Shown piece by piece: positions 22,971 to 30,910 of a DNA stretch of 43,388 bases. Origin of the DNA: a virus; the IMG/VR virus record IMGVR_UViG_3300049855_000139, positions 1 to 43,388 of that record, one strand, 5' to 3'. A program made the translations under genes and the position numbers. Each line of letters begins with the position of its first letter. Positions within the stretch are counted from its first letter, which is position 1. The notes below the pieces were generated by a model that was not told the origin of the DNA, ran no database searches, and saw only the letters and a list, made by a program, of their open reading frames with translations.

Positions 22971-23411
22971 TTAGACGAGAACGAAGTCGATGGCGTAGTC
23001 GATTTGCGTCGCCGTCGTGCCGTCCGATCCGGTCTTCGTTACCTTAACGCCATTCCCGGCGGTGAGAGCGGCCATGAAGCCCGCGCCCATCGTTTGCCCG
23101 GTGATGGTGTTCCGCATGTTGAACACGGCCCCGTTGGTCAAGTTCGCCTGAGCGTAGGAGGCGATAACCGGGGAGCCGTCCGATTCTTGAAATTCGATAG
23201 CGGTGAGCGCGGCGAATGCGCCCGTTGACTTGAGCCATCCGCCAACGACTTTAATCTGCTTGCCCGACACGCCTTCGATGACGGTCTTGCCCGCGTTGAC
23301 TTCGGCGAGCGTCGCCGATCCGACGACGGTGAAAACGCCGGAGCCGCCTCCCTCGTACGTGGGATTGCCGTCGCCTTGTCGGTGATAAACCGCGCTGTTG
23401 TAAGAAGCCAT
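22971..23411 (-). CDS. Putative capsid-associated structural protein (146 aa)
   Basis: The protein is Gly/Ala/Thr-rich and beta-rich (FTVVGSATLAEVNAGKTVIE, QIKVVGGWLKSTGAFAALTA), ending in DYAIDFVLV. It is the first gene after the major capsid gene, with an AAAGGAC ribosome site. A head decoration role is likely but unproven. Confidence 0.58.
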   Translation of the reverse strand: MASYNSAVYHRQGDGNPTYEGGGSGVFTVVGSATLAEVNAGKTVIEGVSGKQIKVVGGWLKSTGAFAALTAIEFQESDGSPVIASYAQANLTNGAVFNMRNTITGQTMGAGFMAALTAGNGVKVTKTGSDGTTATQIDYAIDFVLV

Positions 23412-23484
23412 GATGTTGTCCTTTCGTCAATTGTTCAAGAGGAGGAGGAAGAGCCGGGGAGCGGCCCTTCCTTGTTCCGCGCTG

Positions 23485-24750
23485 TTAGGCGCTGATCTTG
23501 AGCTTCTTGATCGCCTCCGGGAGAATGACCGCGCCACCGACGCGCTTACGCGCCGAGAATTCGACCATGCCCGTTGCCTTGCTCGTGATGGGATCGACTT
23601 GGAACTCCATGTTGACGCGGTCGAGAATCATGTAACCGCGACGGAAGGAGCCGAAGGCGACGGGGTACGTGTTCGCGCCGATGTCCGGCATGTCGATACA
23701 GGTGAGATACGGCTTGTCGAGGATCGTCGCCGGGCGAGCATCGGTCTTGATGCCAGCGGCCCAAAGGTAGTTTCCGGCGGAGTCCTTCAGTTGCCGGATC
23801 GTCTTCAGGGTCGAGCGGGAGAGAACGAAGTAGGCGTCGGAGAGATACGCCTCTTTCAGTTCGTAGTAGAGCGCGATGAGACCATCGGCCTTGATCTCCG
23901 AGGCGTGACCGGAGTTGACGGACGTGATCGAGGAGTTCGTGAGAACGCCCTCGGGACGCCCGACGCCGGAGCCGGACACGAAGCCCGCGCCTTCCAACAC
24001 GCCGAACTGCTCGGCGAAGTCGGCGCGAAGGAATGCTTCGAGATCGAAGACGGCGTCTTCGAGTTCGGTCTTCGCGACTTTGGTCATCGCGTACATTTCA
24101 TGCGATTTCAACTCGAACATGCCGAAGGAGGGGTTCGTCGTTTCCGTGCGAGTCCCCAAGTCCTCCACCCACGACGCCGACGCGGTTCCCGTTTTCTTCG
24201 GGACTTGGACGCCTTGCCGGGTCGTCGAGCGAGCCGTGCAAATTTGACGCAACGGGGAGAACTCGACGATGTTGGCGATGATCTCCTGAACGTATTCGAG
24301 CGGAACGAGGTAGCCGCCCTGAGTGTCGGAGCCGGAATGAAGGACCTTGTAGCCTTCGGGGAGAGCGCCGAACTTGCCGCCGCTGATCGTCGCTTCGATG
24401 GCTTCGACCGGAAGGCCCGAGCGCATGAGCTTGAAGAAGAACTTCTTGAACTCCTTCGCCTTGCTTTCCTCGTCGTTGCCGGGAAGGACGCCGCCCTTGC
24501 GGTTGATCTTGGCTTCGATTTCCGCGATAGCGCTGAGAACTTTCTGATGCCGGGATTCGGCTTCGTCTTTCGCTTCGCGCTTCGCGATGGCGTCTTCATG
24601 CCCGTCGATCTTGCTGTTGATCTTGTCGATTGCCGCTTTCGTTTCGCCGAGCATATCGCCGAACTTCGCAATCTCCTTCAAGCCTTGTTCGTTCGCCGCC
24701 TTGAAAGCGTCGAACGAGGTTTGCATTGATTTAACTTCGTCAGTAGTCAC
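23485..24750 (-). CDS. Major capsid protein (HK97 fold)
   Basis: The 421-residue protein has an N-terminal coiled-coil delta domain (residues 1-110, with repeated Glu/Lys/Ala heptads) that is normally removed by the prohead protease. The HK97 body follows: LHSGSDTQGGYLVPLEYVQE, IANIVEFSPLRQICTARSTT, ASWVEDLGTRTETTNPSFG, then FVLSRSTLKTIRQLKDSAGN and a P-loop-like end, SARKRVGGAVILPEAIKKL. The start is GTG at 24750, decided by an AGGAG site 7 bases upstream. The protease gene lies just upstream, separated by a short region that holds a possible 28-codon ORF. Confidence 0.96.
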   Translation of the reverse strand: MTTDEVKSMQTSFDAFKAANEQGLKEIAKFGDMLGETKAAIDKINSKIDGHEDAIAKREAKDEAESRHQKVLSAIAEIEAKINRKGGVLPGNDEESKAKEFKKFFFKLMRSGLPVEAIEATISGGKFGALPEGYKVLHSGSDTQGGYLVPLEYVQEIIANIVEFSPLRQICTARSTTRQGVQVPKKTGTASASWVEDLGTRTETTNPSFGMFELKSHEMYAMTKVAKTELEDAVFDLEAFLRADFAEQFGVLEGAGFVSGSGVGRPEGVLTNSSITSVNSGHASEIKADGLIALYYELKEAYLSDAYFVLSRSTLKTIRQLKDSAGNYLWAAGIKTDARPATILDKPYLTCIDMPDIGANTYPVAFGSFRRGYMILDRVNMEFQVDPITSKATGMVEFSARKRVGGAVILPEAIKKLKISA

Positions 24751-24830
24751 GAGAGAATCTCCTAGTGAAATTGTGGGGAGTTGGTAGGATGTCCGGCGAT
24801 CTTATCGGTGACTGAAGGGTAAGCCCCTGC

Positions 24831-24917
24831 TTACTGTTCAGTGTCCCTCGCGGCTTCCCCCGGCGGCTTCCAGTCTCTTACGGCTCGAAGTGCCGAACGA
24901 AGTGCATCGTCGTTCAT
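24831..24917 (-). CDS. Possible 28-residue leaderless small protein
   Basis: An ATG at 24917 begins MNDDALRSALRAVRDWKPPG and ends in TEQ before a TAA. The start lies 5 bp after a GATAAT -10 with TTGGGA 17 bp further upstream, so the transcript would begin at or just inside the start codon. The N-terminal half could form an amphipathic helix. It fills the gap between protease and capsid genes. It may instead be only the untranslated leader of the capsid message. Confidence 0.4.
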   Translation of the reverse strand: MNDDALRSALRAVRDWKPPGEAARDTEQ

Positions 24918-24922
24918 TGGTT

Positions 24923-24951
24923 ATTATCGACGCGGGCGGGAAACCTCCCAA
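24923..24951 (-). promoter_or_regulatory. Predicted promoter of the capsid gene, GTCGATAATAA class
   Basis: On the minus strand TTGGGA (24946-24951) and GATAAT (24923-24928) are 17 bp apart. The flank GCGTCGATAATAACC matches the copies at 19223 and 25720. A dedicated capsid promoter, giving a leader of about 165 bases, fits the need for very high capsid expression. Confidence 0.6.
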
Positions 24952-24955
24952 TCGT

Positions 24956-25696
24956 CTAGCGTTTCGAGTATTCCGCCATCTCGCGAAGAAGCTGCTTTCG
25001 CTGCATTTCGGCGGCTTCGTTTTGCATGAACGCGAGAAAGCTTTTGACATGTTCCTCGCTATCGACGGAGAGCGCCGGATCTTCTTGAGGAGGAGGAGGA
25101 ACAACGGCGGACGCCGGAATATAGACGCCCTTCTCTTCGTCGAGCGTGTAACGGACGGCCTTCGCAAAGTGTTCTTCGCGGTCCTCGATGGACGCGGCTC
25201 CCTTAACAGCCTCGATTGCGGCCTTCGGGTTCATGCCCCACGGAACGACGGAAATCTCGTAGAGCTTCAATTCCAGCAAACGCCGAATTTTCCCGTCGGC
25301 TTCCTCGGCGTACTTCAGAACGTCGAAGCCGAAGGAAAGCGCGTTAAGGATGCCTTCCTTGATCTTCGTCCGAACTTCTTGAGCGCGAGTAACAGACGAG
25401 AACTTCGCGCGGAACTTGAGACCGTAGTCGTCTTCGGAAGCGTCTTCCACGAGACCGATAACCGCATCGGTCCCGGAGTAGACCATATGCGAATCGTAGA
25501 GGAGGATTGACTTCCGTTTGATGCCTTCCTTGATTGTCTTCGCGAACGCGCCCTTCTCGACAATGTCGCCGCCAAGATCGACATTCCCGAACACGGAAGC
25601 ATAGCCTTCTAGGATTCCGTTCGCGCCGTCCTTCGGCCCTTCCTCTTCGATGACCTTGACCTTCGAGGCGTCCGGGGAGATTGAAACAAATAGCAT
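24956..25696 (-). CDS. HK97-family prohead protease
   Basis: The 246-residue serine protease matches family S78: GILEGYASVFGNVDLGGDIV, EKGAFAKTI, the catalytic-histidine region LLYDSHMV, and the catalytic-serine region ILNALSFGFDV. It ends with a Pro-rich segment and a helix. It cleaves the capsid delta domain during head maturation. The ATG at 25696 follows GAGGAACT. A GATAAT-type promoter lies directly upstream. Confidence 0.93.
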   Translation of the reverse strand: MLFVSISPDASKVKVIEEEGPKDGANGILEGYASVFGNVDLGGDIVEKGAFAKTIKEGIKRKSILLYDSHMVYSGTDAVIGLVEDASEDDYGLKFRAKFSSVTRAQEVRTKIKEGILNALSFGFDVLKYAEEADGKIRRLLELKLYEISVVPWGMNPKAAIEAVKGAASIEDREEHFAKAVRYTLDEEKGVYIPASAVVPPPPQEDPALSVDSEEHVKSFLAFMQNEAAEMQRKQLLREMAEYSKR

Positions 25697-25719
25697 GAGT
25701 TCTAGTTCCTCATTGGTTT

Positions 25720-25748
25720 ATTATCGACGCGGCTCCCTGATCGCCTAA
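25720..25748 (-). promoter_or_regulatory. Predicted promoter of the protease gene, GTCGATAATAA class
   Basis: On the minus strand TTAGGC (25743-25748) and GATAAT (25720-25725) are 17 bp apart, in the context GTCGATAATAAACCAATGAG shared with 19223. The start site would leave a leader of about 17 bases carrying GAGGAACT. Confidence 0.6.
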
Positions 25749-25993
25749 AATACCGAATCGTCGGGCGGGAGATCCTCCGGCGGAAGATGCTTTCCGAGGC
25801 GAAGATTAAAGCCGAGCGCCTGAAGTCGTTGGAAACTCCACGCCTCAACGTCGGGGATGTAATCCGGGCGGTTGACGAGGGCGGCGTCGATGGCATCTTG
25901 CATCAAGTCGCCGACGAGTTCAGGGAGGGAAACCGGAACGACGAGGCTCCCGTGAAGCTCGAATTCTGAATCGCGAAGGAATACTTGCATCAT
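25745..25993 (-). CDS. Hypothetical protein (82 aa)
   Basis: A small acidic protein with a helical centre (PELVGDLMQDAIDAALVNRP) and a Pro-rich end (PPEDLPPDD). No family was recognised. It is coupled to the minor head gene by an ATGA overlap, and its 3' end overlaps the -35 of the protease promoter. A second ATG, one codon in, is an alternative start. Confidence 0.6.
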   Translation of the reverse strand: MMQVFLRDSEFELHGSLVVPVSLPELVGDLMQDAIDAALVNRPDYIPDVEAWSFQRLQALGFNLRLGKHLPPEDLPPDDSVF

Positions 25994-27846
25994 GGGGTAG
26001 CTCGCAAGGCGCGGAAGATCACGTCGAATAGTTCAGGGTCTTGACGCATGAGCCGGGCGGGATCGCGGAAAAAGTATTCAAGGCCCATCGAGGTTAGCTC
26101 CGTCAGTCCGCCCGGTTGATTCGGCACACGGTAGACCTTCCCCATATATGGACTCATCCACTGATCGACCTTCGTTAGCTCCGTGTCCCGATAGGCACTA
26201 TTCCCGGTCACGTCGCGAAGCTTTTGAAAATTCTCCCCCGCCGTCCGGCGGTCCCATAGCGCATTAACCGCATCATTGACCGTCTTCGAGGTCCGCTCGA
26301 TGGCGTGAGCGATTTCATGAACGGCGGTTCCGATGTCGTCGAGCGGGTCGAGATAGACCTGATGTACTTCCTCGTAGCGGAGCGTTGCCCGGTTGAACTT
26401 CCGAACCGTTTTTTGATAGGCCCGGCCCGACGGCGTAGTCTTCACTTCGATTCTGAGATCGCGGAGTTCGGGACGCCCGCCTATAATCCGGTTCAGAAAC
26501 TTCTCGGCTTCCTTGACGACGGCCTTGTTTAAGCCCTTCCCCCGGATGACGGTCTTCAGTGTTCCGCGTTCTTCCGATTCCGCGTATTTGAGGAACAAGT
26601 CCCGGAACGAGTTCCGCCGGATCTCGCGGAGCTTCTCGATCTCCTCCCGGAGCTTTTGATTCGCGCTGTTCAGACGGAGAAACTCGGAATCCTGTATTAC
26701 GCCGTTTCCGAGCCGGGCTTCAAGCGCTACCATTTCCCGCATGAGCGCCTCGCGCTCCAAGACAATCGCCGCGACGCGGCTTTCAATCGCATCAGTCGCG
26801 GTAAGGAATTCCGCGCGGAGCTTCTCGGGATCGCCGAGCGGTCGAGGGAGCGGCGTCTTCGGAGGCTTCGGCGGCTTCGGAACCTTCGGCACGCGTGGGA
26901 CACGCGGCGGCTTTGGAGAAGGCGGAGGCGGCGGCGTAGGCTTCGGATTCGTGAGGAAATCCAGCGGCGGAGCAAAGTAGAGTGATGTACAGCGACATTG
27001 GATTATTTCCTTTGCAGAAGCCCCGAGCGATGGATCGCCGGGGAACATGAGAAGAGAGCCTCCGACTTGAAACGGCTTATCGTAGGCAATGCCTTTCTGA
27101 TCGGCTCCGGCGCGTCGATGCGTCGGACGCGTTCGCTTGTCATTTGTTGCAAGCCAGTCTTTCGTCATCCCGTTCGTCGGTTGAAACTTCCCGATTCCGA
27201 AGTGAGTCCCGGCGTTCGATGCGCCGATGACTTCGGTCCGAGCGATGAGATACGAGCGGTATCGGGAGAAGCCCGTCCCGGCTTGAATCTTGTCCACAAT
27301 CTCAGGAACGGAATCGCCGTCCCGAACGGCCTTGTCGATTATGTTCCTCAGGAGCGTCCGCGTCGTGTTCCCGATATTCGTAACCTTTGCGGCGGTCATC
27401 GAATTGAAATAACTTTGCATCTCGGGAAGGTCTTCGAGGACGATCTCCTCGAAAGGGTCGTTCTTTTGCCGGAGCCGGGAGCGAAGCCGCCGGGCGAAAG
27501 CGACGCCGACTTCGTCCTGAAGCTTGCGAAGCATCGCCCCGAGCGGGACGAGTAGCTCGCGATAGAGCGGCCCTTCAAGGGATTGAACGCTCCGCGTCGC
27601 GGCGTATTGCTTCGCGATCTCCCGCCCGGCCTTCGTGAAGAGAGCCGCAACGCGAGGAGACCATAGATCCTCGAACTCGCGGCGCTTCCCGTCGTAGGCT
27701 TTCCACTCCAGAACGCGGGAGACTTCCTCAATCGAAGTTTCTTCAGGAAGAGGAAAATAATGCTTCACGCCCGCGAACGCCGCGAGAACCCACGAGCGGA
27801 GTTCACGCGGCGCGGTGCGAACGCGGAAGCGAGTAAAGCGGTCCAT
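25990..27846 (-). CDS. MuF-like minor head protein fused to a zinc metallopeptidase-like domain
   Basis: This is a 618-residue, three-part protein. Residues about 1-295 are an SPP1 gp7/Mu gpF-type minor head region, with SRYRSYLIARTEVIGASNAG, WLATNDKRTRPTHR and the end EIIQCRCTSLYF. Residues about 300-345 are a Pro/Lys linker. A coiled coil follows (about 350-430). The C-terminal domain has HEIAH at 510-514 and a downstream ELTSMGLE whose Glu (about 583 or 590) could be the third zinc ligand. MuF proteins enter the head and can be injected, so a peptidase cargo is plausible. Catalytic activity is inferred from the motif only. Confidence 0.82.
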   Translation of the reverse strand: MDRFTRFRVRTAPRELRSWVLAAFAGVKHYFPLPEETSIEEVSRVLEWKAYDGKRREFEDLWSPRVAALFTKAGREIAKQYAATRSVQSLEGPLYRELLVPLGAMLRKLQDEVGVAFARRLRSRLRQKNDPFEEIVLEDLPEMQSYFNSMTAAKVTNIGNTTRTLLRNIIDKAVRDGDSVPEIVDKIQAGTGFSRYRSYLIARTEVIGASNAGTHFGIGKFQPTNGMTKDWLATNDKRTRPTHRRAGADQKGIAYDKPFQVGGSLLMFPGDPSLGASAKEIIQCRCTSLYFAPPLDFLTNPKPTPPPPPSPKPPRVPRVPKVPKPPKPPKTPLPRPLGDPEKLRAEFLTATDAIESRVAAIVLEREALMREMVALEARLGNGVIQDSEFLRLNSANQKLREEIEKLREIRRNSFRDLFLKYAESEERGTLKTVIRGKGLNKAVVKEAEKFLNRIIGGRPELRDLRIEVKTTPSGRAYQKTVRKFNRATLRYEEVHQVYLDPLDDIGTAVHEIAHAIERTSKTVNDAVNALWDRRTAGENFQKLRDVTGNSAYRDTELTKVDQWMSPYMGKVYRVPNQPGGLTELTSMGLEYFFRDPARLMRQDPELFDVIFRALRATP

Positions 27847-27854
27847 CGTAAAGC

Positions 27855-28319
27855 TTACGGCGTAACCTCGTAGTCGGCGAGGACGAGAGCGCCCGAGGAA
27901 GCCATGTCTCCATAGGAAGCGTGAAACGTAATGACCGCGCCGGAGATGGTGTAGTCGGCTCCCTCTTTCTGACGGATGCCATTCTGATACACGCGGAGCG
28001 TCCGCGCGTCGGGCGTCGAAGCGAGCGTCGCGGTCCTATTGCCCGGCCCGCTCATCGTCAACGCCTCGCCGAAGATCCGGCGCGACGGCGCGGGGAGTTG
28101 CATCCGAATAACCGGGCGAGCGCCGGACACGTCGAGGACGACGCCCGGCCCGAGGTCCGCGTGAGCGATGGAGCCATTCGGGAGGATCACCCATAGTAAG
28201 CCGCCCGTACTCGGAGCGCCCTTAATTTGTGTCGAAGGGATCGCCGTGACCATGACGGAGGATTGCGCGGAAGCAATGCTCGGGAAGAGGAGGAGGAAAA
28301 ACAGAACACAACGAAACAT
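27855..28319 (-). CDS. Exported protein with a virion-type C-terminal motif
   Basis: The 154-residue protein starts with a strong Sec signal peptide (MFRCVLFFLLLFPSIASAQS, likely cut after ASA). Near the C-terminus, TLRVYQNGIRQKEGADYTIS matches a motif often seen in phage tail fibre and baseplate proteins. A signal peptide on a protein encoded between lysozyme and minor head genes is unusual. It may act in the host envelope late in infection, for example in superinfection exclusion or lysis. Confidence 0.62.
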   Translation of the reverse strand: MFRCVLFFLLLFPSIASAQSSVMVTAIPSTQIKGAPSTGGLLWVILPNGSIAHADLGPGVVLDVSGARPVIRMQLPAPSRRIFGEALTMSGPGNRTATLASTPDARTLRVYQNGIRQKEGADYTISGAVITFHASYGDMASSGALVLADYEVTP

Positions 28320-28324
28320 GAAGC

Positions 28325-28840
28325 TTACTCCGTGATGAGGGATTTGATAGGGGTTTCCAGCGTCGCCGAGGCGAGCGCCGGGAAGGTCTTCTTCAGGTGA
28401 TCGAGGACATACTCGGCGTAGACGCGCGGATGATTCGAGTCGGCGGCGGGAGCGTAGCCGGGATAGCCGAGCGGGAGAACATTCCCGGCCTTGTCGCGTT
28501 GCCCGGCGAAGAACTCATAGAAGCTCATCGGATGCGTCCGGCGGCGCGGCCAATTCCGAGAGATCCCGAAGACGTTCGTCTCAATCTGCCCGTGTAATGC
28601 TTTCCATCCGCTCTCCACCGTCGGAAACGAGGCGTAACCGTAAATCGTGACCGCGCCCGGCCAATAGCGGATGTTGCCGGGGTTGTTGTTCATTTGTGCG
28701 AGGGTAATCGGGTCTCCTTCTTTTTTCCATGACGGCGGGAGCCGCTTCCCCATCGCCCGCCATTTCCACGAGGTCATGCCGAAGCCTTCCATCTCCGACA
28801 TCCCGACGGCCATCGCCGATACAAATTGATTTCGTTCCAT
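28325..28840 (-). CDS. Lysozyme-like peptidoglycan hydrolase
   Basis: The 171-residue protein resembles lysozyme-fold phage hydrolases. It has an MSEMEGF region whose Glu18 is a candidate catalytic residue, the family hallmark NNNPGNIRYW at 51-60, YASFPTVESGWKALHGQIE and a C-terminal Tyr/His-rich segment ending in a helix. There is no signal peptide. It may be the endolysin, or a virion-associated wall hydrolase given its place between portal and minor head genes. The ATG at 28840 abuts the portal stop. Confidence 0.75.
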   Translation of the reverse strand: MERNQFVSAMAVGMSEMEGFGMTSWKWRAMGKRLPPSWKKEGDPITLAQMNNNPGNIRYWPGAVTIYGYASFPTVESGWKALHGQIETNVFGISRNWPRRRTHPMSFYEFFAGQRDKAGNVLPLGYPGYAPAADSNHPRVYAEYVLDHLKKTFPALASATLETPIKSLITE

Positions 28841-30286
28841 CTAGTAAACTCCTGTACGGCGGCGGCGACGCCACGCGGCCCGCGCCTTCGGGTCGTTCTC
28901 GTCTTCGTCGTCTTCCTCATCCCGCACGGTGTCCGGTTCCTCGTCGTCGTCTTCGTTAGGATCGGTGGGAGGCGCGGGCGGCTCGGGGAGCGCGGGCGGC
29001 TCGGCGGAGGAAACCGGGATCATGTTCGATTGCATCCACGCGGAATCGCCCCACGGAACATCATCGAAGCCGAGACCGAGGCGGCGATTGATGGCGTTGA
29101 TCGGCCAATTCATCATGAAGAGAGCGTTCGCCGTTTTGACCTTTGCATCATACGCCTCGCGAAACGCGGGGACGTTGGTGATGTCGTAGGACACGACGAT
29201 ATTGTCGCCCCAATAAATCGCAAGCTGATTGTTGATCTTCGCCGCGATCCAATCGAGCAACGGGATAATGGTGTCTTCCCAAAATGAGAGCCGGGAGACG
29301 CCATAGTTCGAGTATGTCGGGTCTTCGTTTGCGCCGATGATTGGCGGCGGCGTCGCGAGGATCGCGCAAATTTCGTATTTGTTCAATTTGCGCTGTTCAA
29401 GGAATTGAAGATCGACTTGCGAGAGCGCCATCTGATCCCATTCCATGCCGCCCCAAAGGATCATCGGACGATGGCGATTTTCGCCCGTGTACTCTTTCTC
29501 AATTTCCTCCTGAAGAGTAATGCGCTCCTCGTCGGAAGTAATCGTCGCGGGGACTTTCAGGATGCCGCCCGGCACGGCGAAGTTGTCAAGGACGGACTTG
29601 TTCCAAGTGATCGCGGAGTCTTCCGTCTCCAACGTCCGCGCGGCGGCGGTAAGCGGCGAGATGCCGACGAACTCGTTCAGCGGATCGACATATTGAAAGT
29701 GAATGATTTCCGCCGGGTCAAGGAAGATCGGTTCAGTCGTCCCGCCCGCGTCGATCTTGTAGTTCTTCACGAAGTTCCGAGAGTCCGGCTTCGGCGTCAC
29801 CCAATCAGGACGGACTGAATACAGGTGACGCGGAACAACGCGCCCGCCTCCGCCGTCGCTCCGGTCCTTGACGAAGACCTTTTCCCAATACGCATTTCCC
29901 CCGAGGTCGAGGCTCGTCATCCACCGTTGAAAGAACTCCGTGCGATCACAATACGGATTAGGACGCCGGAGAAGTTCCTCAAGAGGATGACCGGGGAGCG
30001 GTTTGATTTCTCCCGACTTTTGACGCTCGCCTACTTTCCACGGGACCGAGCCGACGGCCCCGCCTCGGGCGGAAATACAGCGGTGAACCCATACTTGCCC
30101 GTTGTAGCCTTTCTGAGCGGCGATAGTGAAGGGGATGCCATTCTTCCCCCAAAAGAACGAGGCGACGCCGGAGCCGAAGACCTTCGCGAGGACGGGGAGC
30201 AATTGCGATTGCGTCCCCTTCATCACAATCGGCGCGGGCGTTGACGGCGGCGTCGTAGTAAAGAAAAGCTTCTCAACAAGTTTCAT
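28841..30286 (-). CDS. Portal protein (HK97 type)
   Basis: The 481-residue protein contains HK97-type portal landmarks: VWVHRCISARGGAVGSVPWK, HPLEELLRRPNPYCDRTEFF, GNAYWEKVFV, AEIIHFQYVDPLNEFVGISP, then KYEICAILATPPPIIGANED and SRLSFWEDTIIPLLDWI. The C-terminus is Pro-rich, then very acidic (DDDEEPDTVRDEEDDEDEND), then basic. Twelve copies form the DNA channel of the capsid. The ATG follows an AAGAGGG ribosome site downstream of a GATAAT box. Confidence 0.95.
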   Translation of the reverse strand: MKLVEKLFFTTTPPSTPAPIVMKGTQSQLLPVLAKVFGSGVASFFWGKNGIPFTIAAQKGYNGQVWVHRCISARGGAVGSVPWKVGERQKSGEIKPLPGHPLEELLRRPNPYCDRTEFFQRWMTSLDLGGNAYWEKVFVKDRSDGGGGRVVPRHLYSVRPDWVTPKPDSRNFVKNYKIDAGGTTEPIFLDPAEIIHFQYVDPLNEFVGISPLTAAARTLETEDSAITWNKSVLDNFAVPGGILKVPATITSDEERITLQEEIEKEYTGENRHRPMILWGGMEWDQMALSQVDLQFLEQRKLNKYEICAILATPPPIIGANEDPTYSNYGVSRLSFWEDTIIPLLDWIAAKINNQLAIYWGDNIVVSYDITNVPAFREAYDAKVKTANALFMMNWPINAINRRLGLGFDDVPWGDSAWMQSNMIPVSSAEPPALPEPPAPPTDPNEDDDEEPDTVRDEEDDEDENDPKARAAWRRRRRTGVY

Positions 30287-30301
30287 ATTGCCCTCTTAGT
30301 T

Positions 30302-30307
30302 ATTATC
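30302..30307 (-). promoter_or_regulatory. Possible -10 element before the portal gene
   Basis: GATAAT in the context GTCGATAATAACT repeats the -10 of the class found at 19223, 24923 and 25720. No convincing -35 lies 17 bp upstream (the hexamer is ATCGCC), so activity would need help from an activator or the extended context. Confidence 0.4.
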
Positions 30308-30310
30308 GAC

Positions 30311-30910
30311 CTACGCCACGAAGCGGCGATTATCCCGCGCGGGCGGGAAGGCGCTTCGGATCGTCGCGAGCGCGGCGTTACGGATTAAAGGGACACGGTA
30401 CGGCTTGACTTGCAACTCCTCGGCGATCTCGGCTTCTGTCCGCTCATGGAAGAAGTAGCGCAAAAGAACAAGGGTCTCTATCCCTGTCAAGCGGTCCCGC
30501 ATGAGGGACCGAACGCGGCTCCATAGGATCGAGTTCGAGAGCCGGGCTTCCGTGTCGCTATCGACGCCGAGCGGAAGGTCACGGGGAGCCGTCGGAAGGA
30601 AGCGGCTCGCGTAGCGGGTTTCGACTTTCAGGAGATCGAGCGGAGCGCATGCGATCCGGTGATAGGCGTATGTAATGAGCTTAATCGGCCCGCCGTCGCG
30701 CCGGGATTTGACTTGAAGGAGCGCGAGGATCGACTCGGAAACGGCGTCCTCGAAAGAGGCTCCCCCGTTCGGCCCGCGCCATGCCCAATTTTCATGAGTG
30801 AGCTTTAGAATAAGCGGGAGGTAGTCTTTCGTCGTCCCTTGATCCTCAAGAGGAAGAGACAAACCTTCGGGGATGCGGCGGATCGTGTTGTTGCGTTGCG
30901 AGTAGCGCAT
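30311..30910 (-). CDS. Phage-encoded sigma-70-like factor
   Basis: The 199-residue protein has two sigma-like domains. A region 2-type helical part (about residues 30-105) includes FEDAVSESILALLQVKSRRD and KLITYAYHRIACAPLDLLK. A region 4 helix-turn-helix (about 140-195) reads LRYFFHERTEAEIAEELQVK followed by RVPLIRNAALATI. No region 1.1 or long region 3 is present, as in ECF-type factors. The ATG overlaps the terminase stop (TAATG). The position between terminase and portal is unusual. It could redirect host RNA polymerase to phage promoters. A DNA-binding small terminase is the main alternative. Confidence 0.72.
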   Translation of the reverse strand: MRYSQRNNTIRRIPEGLSLPLEDQGTTKDYLPLILKLTHENWAWRGPNGGASFEDAVSESILALLQVKSRRDGGPIKLITYAYHRIACAPLDLLKVETRYASRFLPTAPRDLPLGVDSDTEARLSNSILWSRVRSLMRDRLTGIETLVLLRYFFHERTEAEIAEELQVKPYRVPLIRNAALATIRSAFPPARDNRRFVA

